A DNA stretch of 22,656 nucleotides from Candidatus Woesearchaeota archaeon (lineage in GTDB: Archaea; Nanobdellota; Nanobdellia; SCGC-AAA011-G17; GW2011-AR20), in contig JAGVZC010000021.1 of NCBI GenBank assembly GCA_018302885.1, forward strand, positions 1-22,656, given 5' to 3'. Below, piece by piece: positions 12,768 to 20,976 of this stretch; position 1 is the stretch's first letter, and the number at the start of each line of letters is the position of its first letter. The translations under genes were made by a program, and so were the position numbers. Below the pieces are notes generated by a model that made no database searches, was not told where the DNA came from, and saw only the letters and a list, made by a program, of their open reading frames with translations.

Positions 12768-13459
12768 GTAAAAATCATCTGAAAAGATTGAATGCACCAA
12801 GAAAATGGCCCATAAGTAGAAAAAAATCTAAATGGATAACAAAATCAAATCCAGGTCCACATAAGTTAGAAGAGTCGATGCCATTAAATATAATATTAAA
12901 AGATCTGCTTAAATATTCAAAAACAACAAGAGAAGTAAAGAAAATTCTTAATGATAATGGGATATTAGTTGATAAGGTAATAAGAAAAGATGTTAAATTT
13001 CCTGTTGGAATTTTTGATATAATAGAGATTCCAAAAATAAAAGAATATTTCTTATTTTTATTGAACAACAGAGGAAAATTCTTTCTAAAAAAAATAAATG
13101 AAAAACAGTCAGAAAGCAGATGTCTAAAGATTATTGGTAAAAAAGTATTAAAGAAAAACAAATTACAAATAAATTTCTATAACGGAAACAACGTTATCAT
13201 AGAAAATAAAGATTACAGGATTGGAGATAGTTTATTGCTTAACCTAAAAGATAAAAAAATTCTTAGACATTTAAAGCTTGAAAAAGGAGCAACGGTTTAT
13301 TTAACTGGAGGAAAATATGTCGGATTATTTGGAACAATAAAAGAATTATCTTCATCTGACAAAACAAGAAAGGATATGCTGGACATAGAAATAGATAAAA
13401 AACCAATAAAAACATTGAGAAAATTCGCTTTCGTGGTTGATAAGGACATTATAAAATGA
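12764..13459 (+). CDS. rps4e: Small-subunit ribosomal protein eS4
   Basis: Archaeal/eukaryal-specific 30S protein. The 231-residue product starts HLKRLNAPRKWPISRKKSKW, followed by GPHKLEESMPLNIILKDLLK, an S4 RNA-binding domain (REVKKILNDNGILVDKVIRK, about 52-71), KFPVGIFDIIEIPK, and a C-terminal KOW-like GATVYLTGGKYVGLFGTIKE. No truncation. Its stop overlaps L5 by 4 nt. The gene is absent from bacterial spc operons. Confidence 0.97.
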   Translation: MSKNHLKRLNAPRKWPISRKKSKWITKSNPGPHKLEESMPLNIILKDLLKYSKTTREVKKILNDNGILVDKVIRKDVKFPVGIFDIIEIPKIKEYFLFLLNNRGKFFLKKINEKQSESRCLKIIGKKVLKKNKLQINFYNGNNVIIENKDYRIGDSLLLNLKDKKILRHLKLEKGATVYLTGGKYVGLFGTIKELSSSDKTRKDMLDIEIDKKPIKTLRKFAFVVDKDIIK

Positions 13460-13986
13460 ATAAGATGCAGGAAATAAGAATAGAGAAAATAACCCTTAAT
13501 ATTGGGATTGGTGAGTCTGGAGATAGGCTTGAAAAGGCAGTATTACTATTAAAATATATCAGTGGGATAAAACCAGTAAAAACAAAAACAATGCAGAGAA
13601 TTCCAACATGGAATATTCGTCCTAAACTTGCAATAGGAGCAAAAGTAACTTTAAGAGGAAAAAAAGCAGAAGCATTATTAAAAAAGCTATTTGAGGCAGG
13701 AAGGAACAAAATAGCAATGAAAAAATTTGACAGGAATGGAAATATTTCATTCGGAATAAAAGAGTATATTAATATTCCTGAAATAGAGTACAAACCAGAA
13801 ATAGGAATCATAGGTCTTGAAGTTGCAGTAACGTTGGAGCGTCCCGGATTCAGAATTAAAAAAAGGAGATTAAAAAAGAGTAAGGTGGGAATAAAGCATA
13901 GGATAACAAAAGAGCAGGCAATGGAATTCATAAAAAGCAAATTCAACATAAAAATAACTGAAAAGGAGGAGGAAGATGACTACTAG
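13456..13986 (+). CDS. rpl5: Large-subunit ribosomal protein uL5
   Basis: Binds 5S rRNA and the central protuberance. The 176 residues begin with the archaeal MNKMQEIRIEKITLNIGIGE pattern and include QRIPTWNIRPKLAIGAKVTL, SFGIKEYINIPEIEYKPEIG and LERPGFRIKKRRLKKSKVG. The C-terminal acid run EKEEEDD is encoded by bases that also supply a GGAGGAGG Shine-Dalgarno for S14, whose start lies inside this gene by 11 nt. Confidence 0.97.
   Translation: MNKMQEIRIEKITLNIGIGESGDRLEKAVLLLKYISGIKPVKTKTMQRIPTWNIRPKLAIGAKVTLRGKKAEALLKKLFEAGRNKIAMKKFDRNGNISFGIKEYINIPEIEYKPEIGIIGLEVAVTLERPGFRIKKRRLKKSKVGIKHRITKEQAMEFIKSKFNIKITEKEEEDDY
13965..13972 (+). promoter_or_regulatory. Shine-Dalgarno of S14
   Basis: GGAGGAGG inside the 3' end of the L5 gene, with a spacer of 3 to 6 nt to the S14 ATG at 13976. 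It is among the strongest Shine-Dalgarno matches in the operon, where most starts have only A-rich upstream bases; it also encodes the acidic tail of L5, so coincidence is possible. Confidence 0.4.
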
Positions 13987-14206
13987 TGATCATAAAAAGA
14001 TGTACAAACAACTGGAAATGAAACCAGCTAAACTAATCAAATTTATAAAACACAATAAACCAAAAGATAGAAAATTTGGACAAAGTTCAAAGAAATGCAA
14101 ATTATGTGGAAGAACACACGCACATATATCAAAATATAATTTAGGTATATGTAGACAATGTTTCAGGCTTAATGCAAAAAAAATTGGTTTTAAAAAATAT
14201 ATGTAA
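13976..14206 (+). CDS. rps14: Small-subunit ribosomal protein uS14, zinc-binding
   Basis: Protein of the 30S head. The core KFGQSSKKCKLCGRTHAH with ICRQCFRLNAKKIGF carries four zinc-ligand cysteines, Cys41, Cys44, Cys59 and Cys62. At 76 residues it is longer than the usual 50-56 residue archaeal form because of a basic N-terminal extension of about 20 residues. A start at Met15 (14018) would give the usual size, but the GGAGGAGG supports 13976. Confidence 0.95.
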   Translation: MTTSDHKKMYKQLEMKPAKLIKFIKHNKPKDRKFGQSSKKCKLCGRTHAHISKYNLGICRQCFRLNAKKIGFKKYM

Positions 14207-14207
14207 A

Positions 14208-14597
14208 ATGGCACTAAATGACCCAATAAGCAATGTATTATCTCACATTCTTAATTGTGAGAAAGCAGGAAAAAAGGAATGTGTAGTTAGACCGAGTTCA
14301 AATATTATTAAAAAAATACTGAATATTATGAAAGAAAATAAGTACATTAGTGATTTCAAAGAATATGTTGAAAGAGGGACCTACATAAAAATAAATCTTT
14401 TTGAAAGGATAAACAAATGTGGAGTAATAAAACCAAGATTATCTATCAAAAAAGATCAAATAGAGAAATACGAAAAAAGATATCTGCCAGCAAAAGATTT
14501 TGGAATAATAATAATCTCAACAAATAAAGGATTAATAACTCATTATCAGGCTAAAGAAAAAGGAATTGGAGGAAGATTGATAGCTTATATCTACTAA
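14208..14597 (+). CDS. rps8: Small-subunit ribosomal protein uS8
   Basis: Primary binder of the central domain of 16S rRNA. The start chosen is ATG 14208, one base after the S14 stop, giving 129 residues beginning MALNDPISNVLSHILNCEKA; a longer reading from 14172 starts inside S14. Marks include VRPSSNIIKKILNIMKENKY and the C-terminal GIIIISTNKGLITHYQAKEK followed by GIGGRLIAYIY, matching archaeal S8. Confidence 0.96.
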   Translation: MALNDPISNVLSHILNCEKAGKKECVVRPSSNIIKKILNIMKENKYISDFKEYVERGTYIKINLFERINKCGVIKPRLSIKKDQIEKYEKRYLPAKDFGIIIISTNKGLITHYQAKEKGIGGRLIAYIY

Positions 14598-14598
14598 A

Positions 14599-15132
14599 AT
14601 GAAGATAGACATAACAGAAAAAGTGAAGATTCCTGAAGAAGTAACAATTGATATTGGGAAGGATAAAATAAAAGTAAAAGGTCCAAAAGGATCAAATGAG
14701 AAGAAATTATTTCATCCAAAGATAAAAATAGAAAAGAAAGACAATGAAATTGTTATAACTACAAAAAAAGCAACAAAAAGAGAAAAAACAATTCTGAATA
14801 CATTAAAAGCGCATATAAGAAACATGTTAAAGGGTGTAAAAGAAGGTTATGAGTATCAGCTAAAAATATGCTCCGGTCATTTTCCAATGAGTGTATCTAT
14901 TCAGAATAATGAATTAATCATCAAAAATTTTTTTGGTGAGAAAAAGCCAAGAAAGGTAAAATTAAGGAAAGATGTTGAGATAAAAATTGATGGGGATATA
15001 ATAAAAGTAAATGGCGTTGATATAGATTATGTAAGTCAAACAGCATCAAAAATAGAGTTGGCGACAAGAAGAACAGGTTATGATAGAAGGATATATCAGG
15101 ATGGAATATGGATAATCAAAAAAGCAAAATGA
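14599..15132 (+). CDS. rpl6: Large-subunit ribosomal protein uL6
   Basis: Two-domain 23S-binding protein near the factor-binding centre. The 177 residues begin EKVKIPEEVTIDIGKDKIKV and VKGPKGSNEKKLFHPKIKI; the second domain includes MSVSIQNNELIIKNFFGEKK, the PRKVKLRKDVEIKIDGDIIK strand pair and DYVSQTASKIELATRRTGYD. Starts 1 nt after S8 and overlaps L32e by 4 nt. Confidence 0.97.
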   Translation: MKIDITEKVKIPEEVTIDIGKDKIKVKGPKGSNEKKLFHPKIKIEKKDNEIVITTKKATKREKTILNTLKAHIRNMLKGVKEGYEYQLKICSGHFPMSVSIQNNELIIKNFFGEKKPRKVKLRKDVEIKIDGDIIKVNGVDIDYVSQTASKIELATRRTGYDRRIYQDGIWIIKKAK

Positions 15133-15650
15133 GAAAAAAACCAAATTTCAAAAGACAGGATTCGATATTAAAGAAATTAAAGGATAAATGGATAAGACCA
15201 AAAGGAATCCAAAGTAAATTAAGACTAAGAAAAAAAGGCAAAGGAAAAATTCCAAGAATAGGTTATGGGACTCCAAAAGACAAAAAATATTTGATAAAAA
15301 ATAAAAAGGTGGTTTTGATAAAAAACATGAATGATTTGGAAAATATAAAAAATCCGATAATTATATCATCAAAAGTTGGTTTAAGGAAAAAATTAGAAAT
15401 AGTAACCAAAGCAAAAGAGCTAAAATTAGAAATATTGAACATAAAAGATGCTGATAAATTTATTGAGGATGTAAAGAAAAAACTAGAAGAAAAGAAGAAG
15501 CAAAAACAAAAGATAAAAGAGAAGAAAACAAAGAAGGAAGAAAAAATTAAGAAAAAGGAAGAAGCAAAAATAGAAAGTGAAGGGTCAAAAGACGAGAAAG
15601 AAAAAAAATTAAAGGAAGAAAAAAGAAAAGTTTTAGAAAAGGGATTATAA
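15129..15650 (+). CDS. rpl32e: Large-subunit ribosomal protein eL32 with charged C-terminal tail
   Basis: Archaeal/eukaryal 50S protein. The start chosen is ATG 15129 (ATGA overlap with L6), giving 173 residues; a reading from 15108 adds an unlikely 7-residue leader. The conserved core is PNFKRQDSILKKLKDKWIRP, KGIQSKLRLRKKGKGKIPRI and GYGTPKDKKYLIKN, ending near residue 115 with DADKFIEDV. The last ~58 residues are almost only Lys and Glu, probably a single helix or disordered tail. This tail is an addition to the usual ~130-residue protein. Confidence 0.94.
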   Translation: MRKKPNFKRQDSILKKLKDKWIRPKGIQSKLRLRKKGKGKIPRIGYGTPKDKKYLIKNKKVVLIKNMNDLENIKNPIIISSKVGLRKKLEIVTKAKELKLEILNIKDADKFIEDVKKKLEEKKKQKQKIKEKKTKKEEKIKKKEEAKIESEGSKDEKEKKLKEEKRKVLEKGL

Positions 15651-15651
15651 A

Positions 15652-16113
15652 ATGAAATTAAAAACTCAGAAAAGAATTGTAAAATCATTGTATAATGTAG
15701 GTACGAGAAGGGTGAGATTTGATTCTGAGAAGTTATCTGAAATAAAAGAAGCAATAACAAAGAAGGACATAAAAGGATTAGTGAACAGGGGAACAATAAA
15801 AATTAAGCAAAAAAGAGGTTCATCAAGAGTAAGAGCAAGAAAAAGATTGATTCAAAGAAGGAAGGGTAGAAGAAAAGGAATAGGAAGCAGAAAAGGTAAA
15901 TCTTCAGCAAGGCTAAGACCAAAAAAAGTTTGGATGGCTAAAATAAGAATTTTAAGAAGATTTTTGAAGGAAATAAAAGAAAAAAATCTGATTAAGAATA
16001 AAGATTACAAAGAATTATATTTGAAAGCAAAAGGTGGTTTTTTCAGAAGTCAAAGGCACTTGAAGACATACATTAACGAAAGGGGACTAATAAATAAAGA
16101 TGGCAAGAAATAG
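15652..16113 (+). CDS. rpl19e: Large-subunit ribosomal protein eL19
   Basis: Long helical 50S protein that forms intersubunit contacts. The 153 residues show KLKTQKRIVKSLYNVGTRRV and RFDSEKLSEIKEAITKKDIK, then the very basic RGSSRVRARKRLIQRRKGRR, GIGSRKGKSSARLRPKKVWM and the final GGFFRSQRHLKTYINERGL. All are hallmarks of archaeal L19e. Starts 1 nt after L32e; its end overlaps L18 by 14 nt. Confidence 0.97.
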   Translation: MKLKTQKRIVKSLYNVGTRRVRFDSEKLSEIKEAITKKDIKGLVNRGTIKIKQKRGSSRVRARKRLIQRRKGRRKGIGSRKGKSSARLRPKKVWMAKIRILRRFLKEIKEKNLIKNKDYKELYLKAKGGFFRSQRHLKTYINERGLINKDGKK

Positions 16114-16600
16114 AAAATACACTGTAAAGATAAAGAGAAAAAGACAGAGAAAAACAGATTATAAATTAAGATTAGATCTTCTTAAATCCGACAAGCTAAG
16201 ATTAGTTATAAGAAAATCATTAAAGAATATATTATTGCAGATAGTGAAAAGTGAGAATTCAAAAGATAAGATATTAATATCATGTCATAGTAATGAACTA
16301 AAAAAATTGGGCTGGGAATATAATTTAGGAAATATTCCATCATCTTACCTGACTGGTTTTTTACTGGGAAGAAAAGCTATTAAAAAAAATATAAAAGAAG
16401 CAATTTTGGATTTGGGGTTGCAATCAAAAATTGTTAAATCAAGAATTTATTCAGCATTAAAAGGTTGTATAGACGCTGGATTAAAAGTGCCTCACGATCC
16501 AAAGATATTTCCAGAAGAGGAAAGAATAAAAGGAGCTCATACTAAAAAGGATATGAAAAAAGAATTTGAAGAAATAAAAAAGAAAATAGAACATGGTTGA
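16100..16600 (+). CDS. rpl18: Large-subunit ribosomal protein uL18
   Basis: 5S rRNA-binding protein of the central protuberance. The 166-residue archaeal form has YTVKIKRKRQRKTDYKLRLD near the N-terminus, LRLVIRKSLKNILLQIV, NIPSSYLTGFLLGRKAIK, and ALKGCIDAGLKVPHDPKIFP followed by EEERIKGAH. The ATG lies within the L19e end. The last 8 nt overlap S5. Confidence 0.96.
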   Translation: MARNRKYTVKIKRKRQRKTDYKLRLDLLKSDKLRLVIRKSLKNILLQIVKSENSKDKILISCHSNELKKLGWEYNLGNIPSSYLTGFLLGRKAIKKNIKEAILDLGLQSKIVKSRIYSALKGCIDAGLKVPHDPKIFPEEERIKGAHTKKDMKKEFEEIKKKIEHG

Positions 16601-17339
16601 TAAAAAAATACAAGAAGAAATACCTGAAGGAATCAAGAGAGAAAAGGAATTTCAAAAAGAAAAATGGATTCCAAAGACTGAGCTAGGCAGAAAAGTAAAA
16701 GCAGGGGAAATAACAGACATAAATGAGATATTCGACAAGGGGTATAAGATATTAGAATCAGAAATAACAGATTATTTAGTTCCAAATTTGGAATCGGAGT
16801 TGTTGTCTATTGGTCAATCAAAGGGTAAGTTTGGTGGTGGAAAAAGATCCATATGGAAACAAACTCAGAAAAAAACAAAAGAAGGGAACAAGATGAAATT
16901 CTCGACATTAGTTATTGTAGGGAATAAAAATGGTTATGTTGGAATGGGAATAGGAGAATCAAAGGAAACAATGCCCGCACGTGAAAAGGCATTAAAAAGA
17001 GCAAAAGTAAATTTGATAAGAATAAAGAGAGGGTGTGGTTCTTGGGAATCTGGCGGAAAAAATAGTTATTCAATTCCATTTGAAGTAAGAGGAAAAAGTG
17101 GTTCATCACAAATCAGATTAATACCCGCACCAAAAGGCACTGGATTATGTGTTGAAAATGAATGTAAAAAGATACTAAGAATGGCTGGAATAAAAGATAT
17201 TCATTCAAAATCAAAAAATGTAAAGACAAAATTGAATTTGATAAAAGCTTGTTTTAATTCATTAAGAAAATTATCTGAAGTAAGAGTTGATGAAGACTAC
17301 GCTAAGAAATATGGTATAGTAGAAGGTGAAATAAAATGA
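16593..17339 (+). CDS. rps5: Small-subunit ribosomal protein uS5
   Basis: 30S protein at the mRNA entry and decoding side. The 248 residues have the long archaeal N-terminal region (WIPKTELGRKVKAGEITDIN), a dsRNA-binding-like domain with MKFSTLVIVGNKNGYVGMGI and GESKETMPAREKALKRAKVN, and the C-terminal RLIPAPKGTGLCVENECKKI followed by AGIKDIHSKSKN. Overlaps L18 by 8 nt and L30 by 4 nt. Confidence 0.97.
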   Translation: MVDKKIQEEIPEGIKREKEFQKEKWIPKTELGRKVKAGEITDINEIFDKGYKILESEITDYLVPNLESELLSIGQSKGKFGGGKRSIWKQTQKKTKEGNKMKFSTLVIVGNKNGYVGMGIGESKETMPAREKALKRAKVNLIRIKRGCGSWESGGKNSYSIPFEVRGKSGSSQIRLIPAPKGTGLCVENECKKILRMAGIKDIHSKSKNVKTKLNLIKACFNSLRKLSEVRVDEDYAKKYGIVEGEIK

Positions 17340-17806
17340 AGAAGATAGCAGTGATAAGATTAAGGGGGTTAATGGGGGTAAAAAAAGATATAAAAGATAC
17401 CATGAAAATGCTTAGGTTGCACAACAAAAATCATTGTGTTGTAATAAATAACTCTCCGAATTATATTGGCATGCTAAGAAAAGTAAAGGATTATGTAACT
17501 TGGGGGGAAATAAATGAAAAAACCTTCAAGGAATTATTGCTAAATAGGGGAAGGATAGTGGGAAAGAAAAATGTGGATGAAGAATATATAAAAGAAAAAG
17601 CTAGGATATCCTCTGATGAATTTGTAAAAGAATTTTTTAATTTCAAGAAAAATTTGAAAGATATTTCCGGAATGAAGTTAGTTTTTAGATTAAAGCCACC
17701 AGTAAGAGGTTTTGAGAGAAAAGGTATAAAGGTTCCATTTAGCATGGGTGGAGCATTAGGATATAGAAAAGATAAAATAAATGATTTAATAATAAAAATG
17801 TTGTAA
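17336..17806 (+). CDS. rpl30: Large-subunit ribosomal protein uL30
   Basis: The 156-residue archaeal/eukaryal long L30 (L7e type). Conserved parts are IAVIRLRGLMGVKKDIKDTM, LRLHNKNHCVVINNSPNYIG, MLRKVKDYVTWGEIN, and the C-terminal FRLKPPVRGFERKGIKVPFS with MGGALGYRKDKIN. It starts with ATGA overlap of the S5 stop and ends 1 nt before L15. Confidence 0.97.
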   Translation: MKKIAVIRLRGLMGVKKDIKDTMKMLRLHNKNHCVVINNSPNYIGMLRKVKDYVTWGEINEKTFKELLLNRGRIVGKKNVDEEYIKEKARISSDEFVKEFFNFKKNLKDISGMKLVFRLKPPVRGFERKGIKVPFSMGGALGYRKDKINDLIIKML

Positions 17807-17807
17807 A

Positions 17808-18266
17808 ATGATAATCAAAAGAAAAAAAATAACAAGGTATAGGGGTTCTCACACACATGGTGGAGGAGCTAAAAAGAAAAGGAGGGGGGCAGGAAATAGG
17901 GGTGGAAGAGGAATGGCAGGCTCTGGAAAGAGGGCTGATCAGAAAAAACCAACAATTTTGAAATTATACGGAAATACTTATTTTGGAAAAAAAGGATTTA
18001 ATTCAGTAAATAAAAAGAAAATTAAAACAATAAATATAGAAACAATAGAAAGCAGATTATACAATTGGCTGAAAAAAGGGGTGTTAAAGAAAGAAAAAGA
18101 TACCATCAACATAGATTTAAAAAAAATGGGGTATGATAAATTATTGGGTTCAGGAAAAATAAACAATAAGCTAAACATAGAAGTCAGATATGCATCAAAA
18201 AAAGCTATTGAAAAAATAGAAAAATCAGGTGGAAAAATAAATGTCCTTAATACAAAGCATAATTAA
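17808..18266 (+). CDS. rpl15: Large-subunit ribosomal protein uL15
   Basis: Late-assembly 50S protein. The 152 residues show the glycine/arginine-rich N-terminal extension RYRGSHTHGGGAKKKRRGAG and NRGGRGMAGSGKRADQKKP that threads into 23S rRNA, then YFGKKGFNSVNKKKIKTIN and a C-terminal L18e/L15 domain with KLLGSGKINNKLNIEVRYAS. The last 26 nt overlap secY. Confidence 0.96.
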   Translation: MIIKRKKITRYRGSHTHGGGAKKKRRGAGNRGGRGMAGSGKRADQKKPTILKLYGNTYFGKKGFNSVNKKKIKTINIETIESRLYNWLKKGVLKKEKDTINIDLKKMGYDKLLGSGKINNKLNIEVRYASKKAIEKIEKSGGKINVLNTKHN

Positions 18267-19623
18267 GTTCCTTCCAGAGGTAAAAGGTCCAGCAATAAAA
18301 CATCTGTCATTCAAGAAAAAATTAAAGTGGACTTTAATAATTCTTGTTAGTTTTTTTATTCTTGGAGTGATTCCATTATGGGGATTAGGGCAGAATTCAT
18401 TGGAGCAGTTTGATTTCTTATCCATCATACTAGCGGCTCAGTTCGGTTCAATAATATCTTTGGGTATTGGACCAATTGTAACATCATCAATTGTGCTTCA
18501 ATTATTGAATGGTTCTGGAATTCTAAAGATAAATACTCTGACTCATGAAGGAAGAAGTTTATTTCAGGGGATACAAAAGATACTAACCATCTTTTTTATA
18601 ATTTTCGAAGCAATAATTTACATTTTTATGGGGGGGCTGTCTCCGGCAGCAGGGGTATCTCCATGGATATTGGTAATTCAATTATTCATTGGAGGAATTT
18701 TAATACTTTACATGGATGAGGTAATGCATAAATGGGGATTTGGTTCAGGAGTGTCATTATTTATTGCAGCAGGGGTATCGGCAGAAATAATAATAAAAGC
18801 ATTCTCTCCTTTGACAACAACTGGATTGATAGCATTTGGAACTGGTCAGGCACCAATAGGAAAAGTGTTTGTTTTCTTCTATTCTCTGGTTCAGGGAAAC
18901 CCAACTGAAGCAATACTTGCAATATCTGCAATATTATTCACAATAATAGTTTTTGCAATCTCCGTCTATGCTCAGGCAATGAAGGTAGAAATTCCTTTGT
19001 CTTTTGGAAGAGTAAGAGGATATGGAATGAGGTGGCCATTAAGATTTATTTATACTTCAAATATTCCAGTTATTTTAGTTGCTGCTTTGCTTGCAAATAT
19101 TCAATTATGGGCAAGGCTGTTGGAAAATTGGGGATACCCTTTGTTGGGAACATTTACAGGAAATACCCCAGCATCGGGAATAGTAGCATGGGTGTATCAT
19201 CCGGATATAATTGGAAATATAATAAAAGGTTCATTTGTATCTTCTGATTTGGCTCATGCTTTAGTATATTTGTTTTTGATGTCCGCAGGTGCAATAATAT
19301 TCTCTATATTCTGGATGCAAACATCTGGAGGAGACGCAAGAAGTGTTGCAAAACAAATTATGGGGTCTGGATTGCAGATACCTGGATTTAGAAGAGATGA
19401 AAGAGTATTGGAACAGATATTAAAGAGGTATATTCTTCCTTTAACTGTAATGGGTGGTTTAGCTGTTGGGTTATTGGCAGCACTTGCTGATTTAACAGGA
19501 GCATTATCTAGAGGAACGGGAATATTATTAACAGTTATGATAATTTATAATTTCTATGAAAGGATAGCTCAAGAGCACATGGTTGATATGTATCCTGGAT
19601 TAAGAAAAATGATGGGTAAATAA
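18241..19623 (+). CDS. secY: Protein translocase subunit SecY
   Basis: Channel subunit of the Sec translocon, moving or inserting proteins across the cell membrane. The 460 residues fold as the expected ten transmembrane helices. Visible archaeal SecY marks are the amphipathic N-terminus FLPEVKGPAIKHLSFKKKLK, the plug region after TM1 (IPLWGLGQN), IGPIVTSSIVLQLLNGSGIL, KWGFGSGVSLFIAAGVSAEI, the loop RVRGYGMRWPLRFIYTSNIP, and the QIPGFRRDERVLEQILKRYI segment before the last helices. Starts 26 nt inside L15 in another frame. Confidence 0.98.
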   Translation: MSLIQSIIKFLPEVKGPAIKHLSFKKKLKWTLIILVSFFILGVIPLWGLGQNSLEQFDFLSIILAAQFGSIISLGIGPIVTSSIVLQLLNGSGILKINTLTHEGRSLFQGIQKILTIFFIIFEAIIYIFMGGLSPAAGVSPWILVIQLFIGGILILYMDEVMHKWGFGSGVSLFIAAGVSAEIIIKAFSPLTTTGLIAFGTGQAPIGKVFVFFYSLVQGNPTEAILAISAILFTIIVFAISVYAQAMKVEIPLSFGRVRGYGMRWPLRFIYTSNIPVILVAALLANIQLWARLLENWGYPLLGTFTGNTPASGIVAWVYHPDIIGNIIKGSFVSSDLAHALVYLFLMSAGAIIFSIFWMQTSGGDARSVAKQIMGSGLQIPGFRRDERVLEQILKRYILPLTVMGGLAVGLLAALADLTGALSRGTGILLTVMIIYNFYERIAQEHMVDMYPGLRKMMGK

Positions 19624-19624
19624 A

Positions 19625-20350
19625 ATGTTTGATAGCTTTTTCAACTCAATTTTTGGATTTCTGATAGATTGGAGTCCATTGGTTAGCCTGTTGGTTATAT
19701 CTCTTTTATTGACCTTATTAATATCATTGTCCTATAAATTCTTGACAAATCAAAAAGAAATGAAAGAGCACAAAGATGAAATAAGCAAGTTGCAGAAGGA
19801 AATGAAGAGTTTGAAGAACAGCCCAAAAGAAATGATGGAAAAGCAGAAGATATTGATGGAAAGAAACATGAAGATGATGAAGCATAACTTCAAGCCAATG
19901 TTATTCACATTCATACCTTTAATTATAATATTTGGCTGGTTGAGTTCCACATTAGCTTATGAACCTCTAGAGCCAAACATGGAATTTCCTGTTGATATTA
20001 CATTTAATGAAAATGCAAACAATGAAATAGTCAAATTAGAATCGGATACCTTAAATATAGAAAACAATGAGCAGATAATAAAAGAAGGTAAAGCTAGATG
20101 GATAATAAAAGGGGAAGAAGGAAAACACAGAATCACAATTGTTTATAAAAGCGAGCAATATCCAAAAGATATATCCATAACAAAAAAATGGATGCCTTCA
20201 AAACCTGAGGATATAAAAAACTCAGATTTAAAAAGAATAGAGGTAGGTAATAAATTTAAACCTTTATTAGGATTATCCTGGTTTTGGATATACCTAATAA
20301 GTGCTGTAATCTTCAGCATGATAATTAGAAAGGTTTTAAAAATTTATTGA
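19625..20350 (+). CDS. DUF106 membrane insertase (Oxa1/EMC3/TMCO1 superfamily)
   Basis: Archaeal member of the Oxa1/YidC superfamily, thought to insert membrane proteins next to SecY. The 241-residue protein has TM1 (about 17-38), a cytoplasmic coiled coil (about 42-88, rich in Lys/Glu/Met), TM2 (about 91-111) and TM3 (about 217-234) with the family ending LSWFWIYLISAVIFSMIIRK. Between TM2 and TM3 lies a soluble segment of about 100 residues with beta-strand-like pattern that would face outside. It starts 1 nt after secY, in the usual place except that adenylate kinase is missing between them. Confidence 0.9.
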   Translation: MFDSFFNSIFGFLIDWSPLVSLLVISLLLTLLISLSYKFLTNQKEMKEHKDEISKLQKEMKSLKNSPKEMMEKQKILMERNMKMMKHNFKPMLFTFIPLIIIFGWLSSTLAYEPLEPNMEFPVDITFNENANNEIVKLESDTLNIENNEQIIKEGKARWIIKGEEGKHRITIVYKSEQYPKDISITKKWMPSKPEDIKNSDLKRIEVGNKFKPLLGLSWFWIYLISAVIFSMIIRKVLKIY

Positions 20351-20365
20351 TTTAAATTTAGTAAA

Positions 20366-20629
20366 ATGCCAAGACCAAGCAGAAGATCGAGAACCCTTGC
20401 TAGGGTATACAAAAAAGTAACAAAAGGTGTTAGACTGGTCTATAAGAAAAGAAAACCAAAAGCAGCTAAATGTAATAATTGCGGTGCTGTTTTAAAAGGA
20501 ATCCCAAGGGAAAGACCTTACAAGATGAGCAATATGCCAAAATCACAGAAAAGGCCAGAAAGGATGTTTGGGGGGGTATTATGTTCAAAATGCGCAAGAA
20601 GAGAGATAATAAAGAGGAATAGAAAATGA
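20366..20629 (+). CDS. rpl34e: Large-subunit ribosomal protein eL34
   Basis: Archaeal/eukaryal 50S protein with a zinc ribbon. The 87 residues begin PRPSRRSRTLARVYKKV, then CNNCGAVLKGIPRERPYKM and GGVLCSKCARREIIKRN. Zinc ligands are Cys36, Cys39, Cys73 and Cys76. A 15-nt spacer after the DUF106 gene is the widest gap inside the operon; the stop overlaps L14e by 4 nt. Confidence 0.97.
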   Translation: MPRPSRRSRTLARVYKKVTKGVRLVYKKRKPKAAKCNNCGAVLKGIPRERPYKMSNMPKSQKRPERMFGGVLCSKCARREIIKRNRK

Positions 20630-20976
20630 TGGGTCAGTTATGTGTTAAAATTGCAGGAAGGGAATCTGGAAAGAAATGTGTGATAGTTGACAGAATAGAT
20701 TCAAATTATGTGCTGATAGATGGAAATGTAAGGAGAAAAAAGTGCAATATAACCCATTTAGAAATTCTCAACCAGAAATTAGATGTGAAAAAAGGAGCAT
20801 CAACATCAGAAGTTCACAAGGCAATGGAGAAAGCAGGAATTAAAGTAATGAAGTTAAAGCCAAAAAAAGAAGCAAAACAAAGGCTAAGAAAACAGAGAAA
20901 AACAAATAAAAATGAAGGAACAGCAGAAAAAAAAGAAGTTAAAAAGAAAGTAAAGAAAAATGTCTCAAAAAAATAA
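20626..20976 (+). CDS. rpl14e: Large-subunit ribosomal protein eL14
   Basis: Archaeal/eukaryal 50S protein with a KOW domain. The 116 residues show GQLCVKIAGRESGKKCVIVD, YVLIDGNVRRKKCNITHLEI and the helical continuation SEVHKAMEKAGIK. The normal archaeal protein ends soon after; here a Lys-rich tail of about 30 residues follows. Two ATGs in a row (20626, 20629) are both possible starts. The last 17 nt overlap pfdA. Confidence 0.95.
   Translation: MMGQLCVKIAGRESGKKCVIVDRIDSNYVLIDGNVRRKKCNITHLEILNQKLDVKKGASTSEVHKAMEKAGIKVMKLKPKKEAKQRLRKQRKTNKNEGTAEKKEVKKKVKKNVSKK

Noticed and set aside
13449..13949. 166-codon minus-strand frame opposite L5
   Set aside because: Antisense shadow of L5, no start signal or family match.
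15263..15796. 177-codon minus-strand frame rich in Phe and Ser
   Set aside because: It is the mirror of the Lys/Glu-rich eL32 tail and has no family resemblance.
18625..18645. Frameshift at the seven-G run in secY
   Set aside because: The SecY frame continues unbroken with conserved sequence on both sides; the similar G run in L34e near 20570 is also in frame.
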